DNA of 64,000 bases, from positions 64,988,336-65,052,335 of the forward strand of contig NC_081183.1 in NCBI RefSeq assembly GCF_029867415.1, read 5' to 3'. The notes under the pieces were generated by a model. It was given only the letters and a program-made list of their open reading frames with translations, did not search any database and was not told the origin of the DNA. Positions within the stretch are counted from its first letter, which is position 1. Each line of letters starts with the position of its first letter. Below are positions 23,560 to 35,651 of this stretch, in pieces. A program made the position numbers and the translations under genes. This stretch comes from Vicia villosa (Eukaryota; Streptophyta; Magnoliopsida; Fabales; Fabaceae).

Positions 23560-23578
23560 TAGCGACTCTGCTGGGGAC
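23560..23578 (+). other. Primer binding site of the gag-only element
   Basis: AGCGACTCTGCTGGGGAC sits three bases after the LTR end. It matches the GGCGACTCTGCTGGGGA-type site of Ogre elements (as I recall, tRNA-Arg) with one change at the second base. Confidence 0.85.
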
Positions 23579-24414
23579 AACTATAATGATGAATACTATG
23601 CTCCTATAGGTTTTAGGTTTTGGCAGGGTTTAGGTTTGACAACCTTTTAGGGTTTGGTTTTTTTTAGGGTTTGTAATTTTTTTAAAAATTTGTTTATTTG
23701 TTTATTTTTTGTCTAAAAATAGTTAATCATTTATTTTAATATATTTATATTTAATTATTTATGTTTAATTGCCTGTTGTTATATTTTTATATGCACTGCT
23801 GGGTCTTTTATGTTATGGTAAACCCTAAGTGTGGGAGTTAACCTTGAGATCAGGGGGGAATCGAATCGCCTACGAGTCTCATTGATAATTCCACTCGGAG
23901 TGGGTTGAGTATTCGGAAATGTCCAAAACGAGGCTTGACTTTGTTGAGGGCAGGACTGGGTACTTGGCTGATCTCTCCGAGAACCGACCCCAAAAATTCG
24001 AACCTCATGGATAAAATGAGTTGTTCTAAAATCCGAAGATACAAAAAGTCTCGGAGGCAGCGAACGACCCCATGAGACCTTCTAGAACCCCCCTATAGAA
24101 GGTTGGCTCCCTAGAGCCGCTACGTCGAACCTATGAGCTTATGTGATTATGTGCTATATGTATATATATGTGTTGATCATTATTTTTTTATTATTTCTTT
24201 TTCCATTCATCATACATCATGTGCATTCTTGCATCATATCTTATTCAAAAAAAAGAAAGGAAAAAGGATATCATGCATATCATGCATGGCATACATATCA
24301 TTTTCATGGCATTAAGAGAAGATTTCTCTTCTATATCCAGAACAAGGGACCATTGGGAAGGATAACCTAACGTCCCGACTATATTATCAAACAAGATTTC
24401 AGCAAAAGAAATCA
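23579..24414 (+). other. Leader of the gag-only element, no gene seen
   Basis: 836 bp between PBS and gag. T-rich stretches (23640-23780) are followed by mixed sequence without convincing coding potential. Packaging signals would be expected here, but I cannot identify one. Confidence 0.6.
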
Positions 24415-25932
24415 ATGGATCAGCTAGAACAGAATTAAGCCGCTCTTCGTGAGGAGGTGGATCAACTAAAGGTTAGTATGGAAGAAGTTAAAGGAGGTAT
24501 GACTTAGATGCTAGGATTCATGAAGGCCCTCCTAGATAAACAAGACAAGGCAAAAGAGGTTCAGTCTGGGGATACCCTGGTTCAGGATGAGATCCCTAAC
24601 GACGAAAACCCGCTGCTAGGATTTGTTTCAGGCTTTGGCCCGGCTAAGGACAAACCTCAGGTCCGATCTGTCAGGAGAGCTATCCTGTTCCAAGAGAAAG
24701 GAGAGACCTACCAAGAAGGATTTGTCCCCACTCCACAAATGAAAGGGACAACCCGCACAGTTCGCATCCCTGCTAGCAATGTCCCTAGGGATAATGATTA
24801 CCTGGATCTACAATACGGAGTGCAAGAGGTGGACAACACAGACCAAGCACCTCAGACGCAACAGTCTAATCCCAACTCTAGGGAAGACTCCAAGGATAAT
24901 GAACAAATCAAGGCGCTAGAAGAGAGACTAAAAATGGTAGAAGGATACGATGTCTTTGACGTGGATACCTTCGAAATGAGTTTAGTCTCAGACTTAACTA
25001 TTCCACAGAAATTCAAGATTCCCGACTTCAAGAAGTACAAAGGGCTCGCGTGTCCGAGGAATTACTTGCGCATGTATGTGCGAAAAATGGCTGCTTATGC
25101 TCACGATCAAAAGTTGATGATACACTTCTTCCAAGAGAGTTTAAGTGGAGCATCTATTGACTGGTATATGCAACTGGAGAAATCCTATATCAGAAGCTGA
25201 AATGATCTAGCTAACACATTCTTGAAGCAATACAAATTCAACTTGGACATGGCACCCAATCGGATGCAATTACAAAACATGTCACAGAAGAAGGATGAAT
25301 CATTCAAGGAGTATGCCCAAAGGTGGAGGGAAATAGCTTCTCAAGTCCAACCTCCCCTAATGGAAAAAGAACTGGTGGACATATTTATGAGCACTTTGCA
25401 AGGACCGTACTACGACAAGATGGTCGGAAGCATATCTTCAGGGTTCTCGGACTTGGTAGTCATTGGTGAGAGAATTGAAGATGGAATCAAAAATGGGAAG
25501 ATACAAGGGGCACCCTCAGGTTCCTATCACACAAAGAAGTCATATGACGAAAAAAAGGAACCCAAAAGTGTGGGGGCAATCCTGGGTAATCATACCTCAG
25601 CACTACAACAGAAGGATCAGCAAAAGCAACAGGGTGGCCAACGCCCCTGGAGGTCCAAGCCAAAACGATCATTCACCCCGTTGCACATGCCACTATCTCA
25701 AGCTTTGCAATGTTTGCTCAGTCAGAACCTGGTAACTCTGCTGCCTCCATACTCAGCTCCAGCTAACCCCGCTCCTGGGTACAAGCATCATGCTAGGTGC
25801 GCTTATCACTCAGATAGTCCTGGTCATGATACAGAGGATTGTGGGCCGTTGAAGCACAAGATCAAAGATTTGATTGAAGAAGGGCTCATTGAGTTTGAAG
25901 ATCCTCACAAGTCTAATACCATAGGTGGCTAG
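24415..25932 (+). pseudogene. Ogre-like Gag with three in-frame stops
   Basis: One frame from ATG 24415 to TAG 25932 (505 sense codons and internal stops). It starts MDQLEQN and a coiled-coil-like heptad region, then has a Gag core (KFKIPDFKKYKGLACPRNYL, FFQESLSGASIDWYM, DESFKEYAQRWREIASQV, GERIEDGIKNGKI). A CX2HX5HX4C knuckle, CAYHSDSPGHDTEDC, lies near the end. Stops are TAA 24436-24438, TAG 24505-24507 and TGA 25198-25200, where relatives have Gln, probably Gln, and Trp. No indels are visible. Gag would form the particle, but this copy cannot give a full protein. Confidence 0.88.
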
Positions 25933-27375
25933 AAGGAGGATTTCTTAGATCATTAGTTTTGTTTTCATTCGCAATTTCTTTCCGTTTGTTTAAACATTAG
26001 TCTTACGACATATGCTGTATACTTTACAATAATCATTAATGCATTGCTTACGTTTGTCTTGATTTATTCCCAGTGTTCTCACTATATTTAAAACTGTGTT
26101 TTTACTTGGTTTCCTTCTTTGTGTTATTCAACTCTCGTTAAGAGTCGTACACCTTTAGAGGGAGAATGACGAAAACGATACCACAATTTCATACACTACG
26201 CTTTCGAACAGACCATGTTGACGATGTACAGGCATTGTTTCAATTCCTAAATAACGGAGATATAAGGATGTTAATCCCTCGTCAACCCCTTTGAGCCTAA
26301 AGAAGTAGGAGTTTTCCTTCATATAAAATAAAACCCTTCATACATAACCTGGGGTAGGGTAGCTACTCAGTTAACTTAATTATTCCAAGTTGTTCCTTTG
26401 AACATAAGCACCGATGGTTCCCCGTCATAATTAAGCCTGGAAGTCAATGTCCGCAAAGAAAAAGAAAAAACAACGCAAGGCCTGCTAAGTCAAAACTTAT
26501 TAAGGAGACTTAGGCAAAATTGGGGCATTCCGCTGACTGTAGTTTTAAAATGAACAGTTCAGGAAAAAGTTAGGGATAAAGAAGTCGAAAAGAGGTCATT
26601 ACATGCCCTCACAAAAGAAAATATTACAAGAAAGGAGGATGACTGCCCTTGAAAAATAAACTTCTAGTTTTTAAACTATCATGAACATCAGTATTCCCGA
26701 AGTCTTTTGGAGTTTAAACACATGGTTAACTGAGCGTAGAACTGGAGAACGTCACGAAGATTGGGGTGGGTACAAATGAACTTTGAGCCATTATCCTTTG
26801 TTTCTTAAAACTGCGAACCAGGCCACTTTACAACCCTTAAAAGTCCTAACTGAAGCATGGTTAGTTCGAAAGCATACCGTTACCAAAGGTATCCCGACTC
26901 CTTAAAGTCTACTATAACTCTTGAGTTGATATCACTTTCTTACAAAAAAAACTTGTTTTACTCAAAAATGTTTTTAAACTTTCAAGACAGACATATGCAT
27001 TCGCATCTTATGAATTTCATTATAAAGTACACTTGTCTATGTGTATTCAGATGTTTAAACATCAGGGAGAAGTTGCAGGGGGCATGGCTAATGGCTAAGA
27101 ATCCTACTGACTGACGAAGTAGCTTTGAAAGCTTGTCGAAAGAAGAAACATCTCTTACATATGACTAGGATGGCTAATGTGTACACATGGCATAACTCGT
27201 CATTATACCATTTACATGGGGCAAATCTAATCAAGATCCATAGAATCTCTCAAAGACGCTGAATAGCCCATAGGGCAAGCCCATTACCTGGGGGCACGTT
27301 GCAAAGGGCACTCAGTATCAGATGGTGTCAATGCTACTCTCACATCCTTTCCAGGAACCTTTATAGGATATTTCT
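25933..27375 (+). other. Unassigned sequence after gag in the gag-only element
   Basis: About 1.4 kb without a recognisable domain, tandem repeat or RNA gene. Protease-RT would be expected here in an autonomous Ogre; none of their motifs is visible in any frame. Confidence 0.6.
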
Positions 27376-29440
27376 CAATCTGTCCATATAGTCTTCTTTA
27401 AGACATGTTCAAATACTTTTTGCCCTTTCTAGGAGCCTTTTTCAGACAGTTTTTTAATGACCCACCTTTTTATCCTTTCCATTTTCAAACCCTTTCAAAC
27501 AGTCTTTTCTAAGACATATTCCTTTCTAAGAACCTTTTCTAGGTAGTCTTCTGTAAGACATCTCTTAACTTTTTCAGTTAGTCTTTTAAGACATATTCAA
27601 ACTTCTCTTATGCTTCCAAGAGCCTTGTCAAACTTTGTTTAAAGTACAGAGTCTTCTATAAGACAGTCTCATATCCTTTCTAGGTTAATCTTCTTCAAGA
27701 TGTCTTTTCCTAAGTTTTGTTTAAAACACCACAAAAAACAGTCTCCATCCTCTATAGGAATCTTTTTGACCCTCTTTACAAAGAGGTCCCTCTGATCTTT
27801 TTTTTTAAAAAAAAAAGCACAGTCTTGTTTAAGACAATCTCCCATTCTTTCCAAGAACCTCTTCAGGTAATCTTATAAAAAAGACATCATCTCATTCTGA
27901 GTACTCAGCAAATCACTGTCCGTCACGACTCATTCTGAAAAGCATCTGCTTCACATTCAAGTCAACACGTAGCACCAAGGAGACCTCGAAACTGGTTTAA
28001 CCAAGGGCAATCATTTCTGATAAGGACTCTTGAATGGGGAAACCACATTCAGAGGGTTTTCCTAAACCAGGGGTATACAGTCAAGGATCCTATTGACTAG
28101 GAGCATATCTTTCAAGAATTCAAACACTGGGGCAATGCATATCAGGCAAGACATGGTGAAACTCGAGTTCTCTCTAAATGTCCCTCCTTCAGATTAAGGG
28201 GCACATCTCTCAAAATTTCTAATATTCGGAAGTCACACTAGTATCACACAAGGAGCATTGTTGCGTAATTGATCTTCCTGCGCCTGTGCTATTTACATCC
28301 CGCAGTGTGGGATCGGCATACATGCATAATTCTCATTTATTTTGAGAATCTCATTACATGACACATGCATCATGACATTGCATAAAACTAACGCTGCCTT
28401 TTCAGGTCACTTCATAATCAAAAGGATGTTATCATCCAATTTCAGTGCAAATACGATCGTATCAACGACTCAATCCTAACAGATACAATTCTAATACCTC
28501 ATTCCAAGTCTTTTTTCAAAGACAATCCAGAAGCAATCAAAGAATTTCTCACCTCTCCAGGTAGTCTTGTCCAAAACGATTATCCTAACCTTTCCAAGCA
28601 GTCTTGTGTAAGACGTATCCTGACCTTTCTAGGTAGTTTTGTTTAAAACGTCTTATGTCCTTTATAGGAACCTTTCTAGGTAGTTTTGTTTAAAACGTCT
28701 TATGTCCTTTATAGGAACCTTTCTAGGTAGTTTTGTTTAAAACGTCTTATGCCCTTTATAGGAACCTTTCTATGTAGTTTTGTTTAAAACGTCTTATGTC
28801 CTTTATAGGAACCTTTCTAGGTAGTTTTGTTTAAAACATATCGTTCCCTCTATGGGAACCTCTCTATGTAAGTCTTGTTTAAGATATCCCGTATCCTATC
28901 TAAGAGCCTTTCCAGGTGAGTCTTGTGTAAGACATATCACACCATTTCCAAAAAACTGTTCTAGGTTAGTCTTGTTTAGGACAAATCATTCCTTTCTAGG
29001 TAATCTTTTTAAAGACATGTATCCAATCTCTCCTTATCCTCTCCAGAAGCCTCTATAGGTCAGTCTTGTTTGAGACATATCCAAGTTAACCTTATAGTCT
29101 TATTTAAGGCGTATCGTATCATTCCCGAGAACCTTTCTAGGTTAGTCTTGTTTAAGACATACCATAACCTGTCTAGATAGTCCTGTTTAAGATGTTTCAT
29201 ATCTTTTTAGGAGCCTTTCTAGGTGAGTCTTATTTAAGCCATATCATGCCTTTCTAGGAAGCCGTCTTAAAAGGTTTATCCAATCTTTTCTAAGATTTAC
29301 CTAATTCTTTTAAAGAACTCCGTGGTTAGTCTTCTCCAAGACATTCTTCCTAAGCTTTGTTCACAGCCTAAGCTTCTTCGCATCATCCTTTGATATACCC
29401 TATTCAGGAACCTCTTCAGGTGGTCTTATGTAAGACATTA
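27376..29440 (+). repeat. Degenerate hairpin repeat array before the 3' LTR
   Basis: Over about 2 kb the sequence repeats blocks such as CCTTTCTAGG, AGGAACC and AGTCTTGTTTAAGACATATC at irregular spacing of about 30-60 bp. I count about 20 units in which GTCTT is followed by AAGAC or a close variant across a 2-5-base loop. Tandem repeats in the region before the 3' LTR are known in Ogre elements (the pea satellite PisTR-A has been traced to such a region). Confidence 0.85.
28628..28830 (+). repeat. 47-bp tandem repeat within the hairpin array
   Basis: Four to five near-identical copies of a 47-bp unit containing AGTTTTGTTTAAAACGTC, TCCTTTATAGGAACC and CTAGGT. The high identity compared with the surrounding array indicates recent local amplification. 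Confidence 0.9.
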
Positions 29441-29663
29441 CTTCCTCTCTCCTCAGATACAATCAAATGATTCAGGTCTGAAAAGCATATGCTTTAGACA
29501 AGTATCCTGCCAGGAAAACGGGTGGCATTTATAAAGCCCATCTCCCACAGAGCTCCTTCCCTACGCAAGAAAATTTCAGGGCATTTCAGTGTCCAATCAT
29601 CTTCTACCTTTAGATCACGATAGGCAGACATGCCTATCTAATTCTTCAGGTTTAAGAAGATTG

Positions 29664-29675
29664 AACAGGGGCAGC
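29664..29675 (+). other. Polypurine tract of the gag-only element
   Basis: ACAGGGGCAGC lies directly before the TG of the 3' LTR. It contains a C but is in the right place, and similar tracts occur before Ogre LTRs. Confidence 0.75.
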
Positions 29676-31160
29676 TGTCATACCCCAAAATTTTCCTTCC
29701 ATATTCCATTTACAATGATTCAAAGTTCAAGATTCGATTCCAAAGCTTTGCACAAACAATCCCAAGATCCACAGTCAACTGATCCAAACCTAAAGGTCAA
29801 CTACAATCAAAGCATGATTCAAACCTATGATCATCGGTAAAACATCAAGTATATAGGTGCATAACCATCATTTGATCAAAGATTGATCATGATTCCATTA
29901 ATAGAAACTCAGAGATGAACAAATACAAAACGGTTCAAATTAGGGTTTCTTAGGAGAAAGTCAACCCAACTTTGACTGGGCATAACTTTCATATGGAACA
30001 TCCAAAATTCCCCACTCAAAGCCTATTTTAAAGGAAATTGGATTCTCTACAACTTTGTCTCTCACAAGCCAGGGCTAGAAATGCTTCATTTGAGAGTTAT
30101 GATGCAAAAGATTACAGGTCTTTTCTAAGCATCCTTCAAAAGCAGTTTTTTTGGCAAAAAGGATATGATCAAGATAAAAGCTCCAAATGGAAAATATGTT
30201 CCAAAGTGGATTAAAGAGTACATTATGAGGTTTCCAAAAAGTCCTAGAACTCCCTCATAGCTTTAAAATTGAGTGAGATATGCTTGATCAAAGTTGGGCG
30301 ATTTTTGGAGGAAAAATGTGAAATAAGAAGGTTCAAATTGGATTTCTTGCAAATAGGCTCATACTTTTATGACTTAAACTTGGCCCATAAGTTATCCAAA
30401 GCACATGCCACGAATAATAACATTTTTATTTGACTTTACACAATTTTATTTCATTTAAAATTGATTTTAATGATTTAAATAAGTGGAAAAAATCAAATAT
30501 TTTGGTAGAAAATATATTTTGGTGATCTCCAATCAATATTTATGACTAAATACAATATATTTTCGTGACTAATTGATTGGAAGGAGATTTATACAAATTT
30601 GGCCAAATATAGTAGCTTAGGATTCAAGAAATAAAATCAATTTTCAAAAAATAGTGTCGCACGCTCGCGAAAAAATGAACGGAGTCGCCACTAATATATT
30701 TATCCCATAAGGGAAAGGAATATCAGAAAACCTAACAAAGTAAGGAACAGGGTCTTGCGACCAGAGAATCAAGGTACGGGAGTCGGTTACGCGAGGGGAA
30801 GGTGCTAGCACCCCTCACGCCCATCGTACTCGATGGTATCCACCTATGTTTGTTTCTATCTAAAGGGTGTATACTACGTCTATGTCTATATGCGAATGAA
30901 TGCAAAAGAAATACGGGGAAAAGAAGGAAATATTTACAAATGTGCTCGTTCAAGCCCCGCGACTTGATGCCTACGTATCCTTTTCAGGAATCAGAGCGCC
31001 GTAGTTCGGCTCAAGATTTTCTGTTTGTTTTTGTGTTTTTTAGTTGGGCGGAGTTAACGTTCACGCTCTTGCATAAGGGATCAACCTACGATGTGTTCGA
31101 GCGGAAATAACATTACCCTTAAGAAAAGAGAGAAGAGAGAGAGTTTGAGTGTTTCGAGGA

Positions 31161-31293
31161 AGTCCCTAAGGCAAGGGAAACTCGAGTTACTCTTTGGTTT
31201 GTGTCTTTTAGAATTTGGGAACTTACGCCCGAATGGTTCCCTAAAGCAAGGGAGATCCAAGCACTCGAATGATTCCCTAAAGCAAGGGAGATT
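31161..31293 (-). repeat. Hairpin repeats in solo LTR B
   Basis: Three units of the form TCCCTAAAGCAAGGGA, with TCCCT/AGGGA arms over a 6-base loop, separated by CGAATG/GAGTT-like spacers. They lie about 500-640 bp from the 3' end of the minus-strand LTR. Confidence 0.8.
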
Positions 31294-33225
31294 CAAGCTT
31301 CCATTCCCTTTTTAATGATTTTCACTTTTTTATTAATGTTTTTTAGTGTTTTCTTTGTATGTTTTAAAGGGGATTTTATTTGAATATTTTTAGATGTTTT
31401 AATGTTGCAAAAAGGAAAGAAACTAGCCTAAGTGAAAACTAGCCTAATATGGAAATGGGAACTTCTAAATCCTAATGTTATCATGGTTTCTACCTAAAGT
31501 TAGGATTAAAGGAGAAATGAAAATAAAGTCACAAATGAAGTAGAAATTAGGATACATGGAAATAGTACAAGAACATGAAATATAACAAGTCAAAATATAG
31601 CACAAAAGTGAAGTAAAATACTACTATTTTTATGTTGATTTTTATGAGAGAAATTGAGTTACAAGTCAAGTAAAAGACTAAGACAAATAGCCTAAAAAAC
31701 TAATATTTTTTATGATTATTTTTATATGTCAAAAATTAGCATTGAAGTCTAGAAATGATAGTGAAGATTAGTGATTTTATTACTAAAAGAAATGGTAAAA
31801 AAAACTAATTAGAACAATGAATTCAATTAACTAAAAAATGTAAGGGAACAGGGGGTGTAAATTGAAATATAAGGTGTGAAAAGCAACTGGGCGCAGGGTC
31901 CATTAATTGGCCCAGAAGGGTTTTTGGAGTAACAGTTTTTTTATAGCCAAAAATGTGTAAGGTGGGCCACAGGGGGGTACGAACAGGAAATTCGCGCGGC
32001 CCAGCCCAAAGGGGTATTTTTGTTTCTGATTTGTTTGGCCAAAACGGCACAGCATGGGCCTCAGGGGGTGCGTTCAGCAAAAATGGCCCAAGATTTATTT
32101 TTATGCAGATTAATTCAATTAACCTCACTTAGTTTCAATTAAACCCTAATTAACACCAATTGGTCTAATTAAGTCTAACTAATCCTAATTGTTAATTAAA
32201 AACAAGTAAAAGAGGGATTTAGGGTTACTTGAATTGTGACGCTCCTAATTCTCTGAGCTCCTTCTCCTTCACCAAACGCAACGGCGGCGAAAATCTCCTC
32301 TTCTCCGATCAAGGTCTCGCGTCACCGCCATGAGAATGGAATGACTTCGTCCCTCATTTCCCTCCGTCCGCTCGTCTCTTTCCTATTAGTTTCTCTCGTC
32401 GCTCTATCGGTTCTCCACTCCGACAATACACACTCAACGCGAAGGAAGACTCCGATGCTTCGGTGATGACAATAGTGTGATGGCGCCAAGAACAAGAGAC
32501 GAAGATGATGATGATTGACGATTCATATATGATGATGAACGTTCCGTGTTGATGCAATTCGCTTGTGGTTTTGGATGCGAAGTTCTTGGAGTTATCGCTG
32601 ATTTGAGAAAGATTTTTGGAAGAAAAAACTCTTCAAGAAATGGTAGGATTCTCTTTCGCTTTTCCGATTTCTTCTTCTTTTCGTCTCTTCGTTTCAATCT
32701 TTTGCGTTCCGTTATTGTTGTGATGTGATGATGATTCTCTGATGTTGTAATTCTCGCAAGACTTTGAAGAATGTTGCTTCAATGGCGCTTAAGAAAGAGC
32801 GGAGAAGAAGATTTGCAGAGAATCGAAGGTGGTGATTTTGCAGAATATGGAGATGATGATGAATTCAGAGAGAGCATTGAAGGTGAAGAAAATTGAAGAG
32901 TGGAGTTGCGAAAGAAGAATAGATGAAGGTGAGTTTGTTACAGGTTCTTTGATTTCTGTTATACGATTTCTGCGCCTTTCTGTTACGTGATTGTCTGATC
33001 CATTTTCTTGTTGAACATGAATCGTATTGAATTGTGTTGAAGGTGTGAAGGAGATTGAAGATGATGATGAATGGCTGGAGTGTGTTTCAATGGAGGAGAA
33101 GAAGTATTGAAGATGAAGGAAATGATGGAGTGAAGTGGAGATGGTGATGGAAGCTGAATGGAGGAATGAGAAGAATGAAGATAAAGGTTATGAAGGAAAA
33201 TCAGAAGAATGAAGGTGATGATTGG

Positions 33226-33235
33226 ATTATATAGG
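33226..33235 (-). promoter_or_regulatory. Putative TATA box of solo LTR B
   Basis: CCTATATAAT on the minus strand, followed by a CT/CA-rich leader-like stretch typical of plant 5' UTRs. U3 would be about 1.6 kb. Confidence 0.6.
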
Positions 33236-35587
33236 GGTTGAAGGAGAGGAAATCAGTTAGAAGTAGAAGAACCTGAGCCGTTGGATCGAAATAGTTGGTT
33301 AAAAGAATGGAAGGTGTGGATTGAGTCTGTCAAGAGGTTAGTTATTTATGTTTTGATAGCTTTTTCTCTTTGAACTAGGTTGTTAGAGTTAGTTACAAAG
33401 TTGTGAACTGAATGGTAGTTAGTTAGAGGTGGTTATTTTCTGTTAGGGTGGTTGGTTACAGGTAGTTACAGGGTGTTTGGGATGGCTATTTGAATGTCAG
33501 CTCTATTGACAGTTGGCAAGTTAGTTTGGTGAGAATGAAGGTTGGTTGGAGATAGTTATATGACAGTTAGAATTTGGTTTTTGTTTATGCAAGGCTGCAT
33601 TTATTTGTTGGCAGCATAGAAAGGTTTTGGATAATAGTCTAACTGCTGCCTTTTTCTTTGTTTTCGATGCTGAACTGTGTATGGATTTCTACATTATGAT
33701 TTTGATGTTGGTTTGAATTGGATTAGTAGCTGTTAGGATAGGTTCTGAACTGTTTGAAACTGTTAGTAGAATTTCTGATATGGTTTATTTGTTCTGCAGG
33801 TTTACTCTATTCACATGGGCAAAAGATGATGGAGGAAAGCTTGAAGAAATATATTCATGATGAGGTTTAGGGTTAGGAACACCATAGCTCGTGATGTAGA
33901 TGTAACAAGATCTTGTAATGTATTTTGTATAAGATGGTATATGAATATATGTATAACTAGATATTTGAGAATAGACACTTGATTTTTGGTTTTGATGAAC
34001 ATTGTGAAGAATTTTACCCTTTGGAATGGGTATGTCAACTTGTATCACTTTTGTATCTTTCACTTTTGTAATTCAATTTGGATTTTTTTTGTAGCTTGGC
34101 CTTTTTGTAATGGGCTTTGTATGGACGGTCTTTGTGCATATGGGTTGGACTCTTAAACATATGAATGATCTTTTCTTCAATTTGAATTCTCTTTTCATTT
34201 CGGTCCTTGGTGAACTTCAATCTTTGAATATATCAAGCAATGCTTCTTCTTATGCAACACACTCCTACCGTAACACAATCTCAATATGAATGCTTTGAGT
34301 TTAAATCTCACATTTCTATTCTTCTATAATTTTGCCTCCACTTTTTCCAATAGTACATTCTTCTCATTTTCCATGTGCCTCATTGGAAATAAAACAATGA
34401 AATTCAGACACGAATAAGTTAAAAGTGATTCAATTTGATGCCAACTCCGAATTCATATAAGGATTCTTGAATGAAATTCAAAGCTTTTGAGTGAAGTATT
34501 ATGGAATGACCTGCACCACAAGTGAAAACCCTAAAGCCCTTTTGGATGAATACTTGGTGAAGAAAGAAGTTCGCCATAAACCTGAATCAAAACCCTAAGT
34601 CCACAACTCCTTGCTAGAAGAAAAAACCAGATGAAACCAACCTTATTTGATACTTACACCTCAAGCCACTACGATTCCCTAGTTTACACGATCCTTGATC
34701 CCATTGCCCAATTTATTGATTAATGATGCATGATGCATGTTAATACCCTAATGGAGGTATGCAGATGAAATGTGAATTCTAAGCCAGTTAGAAATTAAAG
34801 GGTAGGACAAATTTGGGGTATGACAAATAGCAAGGTTTTGGACAAATTCGTTGACCTAATATGTTCACTATGAGTAAGAGGGGTTGTGCACACGAATAGG
34901 GGTTCACAAAAATCTTGAGAGAAGAGCATATTCGAGAAGACAAAGTTCTTCACAAAACTCAAAATTGGTTTCTAAGATTTGGGACGTTTCTAAGGGATTT
35001 GAGGATTGCAAACTCTTCCTTGGGGAATTCTGAACGTGTCTGGATACTCACGCTTCATCAGCAACCCCAGAATAACCTCCAATTGACCAAGGTATGTTAC
35101 TCTGAATATTGGATCGATTTGCATATGTGAAGCATCTACATGTTAAATTGCTGGTGTATTATGGTTTGTATGATGTTTGTGAACATTTCTGGGTCATTAG
35201 ATTAAAGTTTGTGTGGTTGGAACTCACTTTTCCAATAACGTCCGTATCGAGTTTCTTAGGGTTCGATTTGGGTTTTTTTGATAGGAGTAAAATTAGGTCA
35301 AATTAGATGCATGGTTGAGTTCGTGGGGTTGGCACGAAGCATTTAGAAGGGGTGCGAAAGATTTATATCCATATATATGCTACTCGCTATTTCCATGGTA
35401 AGCTTGCTACAAATGGAATCGTAGCAAATCTGTAGCTAAATTTGCAGAGAATTTCAGGGTGTGGGGAAGAAGATGATAACGTGGCAACTGGTCACTGGTC
35501 CGTTTAACTTCGCGCGCATTTTGTGCCATTATTTGTGTATTTTATATATTATGTAGTGAATGCATATTGTAAACATGTGGGATGCAT

Positions 35588-35651
35588 GGTTGGGGTGGTT
35601 AGTGAGCGCGTATGTGAGAGGAGGGTCGCAGGTTCGAGCCCTCCCTCCAAC
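35588..35651 (+). other. tRNA-like segment in 3' LTR of the gag-only element
   Basis: Same 64-bp segment as at 22349-22412, differing by one base (GCGCG for GCGTG). B-box core GGTTCGAGCCC is intact in both copies. Confidence 0.55.

Larger units (their letters stand above)
30655..34825 (-). mobile_element. Ogre-type solo LTR (B), 4.2 kb, TSD AATAG
   Basis: Minus strand starts TGTCATACCCC and ends GCGTGCGACA. AATAG is duplicated at 30650-30654 and 34826-34830. No internal region is present. Its middle (about 32230-33250) is GA-rich on the plus strand and looks like an untranslated leader on the minus strand, downstream of a TATA motif. Short ORFs within have no recognisable product. Confidence 0.92.

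Noticed and set aside
27790..27820. T-run followed by A-run as a possible terminator
   Set aside because: Simple low-complexity palindrome in an untranscribed-strand context; no evidence for termination.
27376..29440. CRISPR-like array
   Set aside because: Unit length and spacing are irregular, there are no cas genes, and the context is a plant retrotransposon.
32230..33250. Gene-like stretch with GAAGATGATG runs in solo LTR B, possible host exon
   Set aside because: It lies downstream of the LTR TATA motif on the minus strand and reads as an untranslated leader; no sustained frame or known domain.
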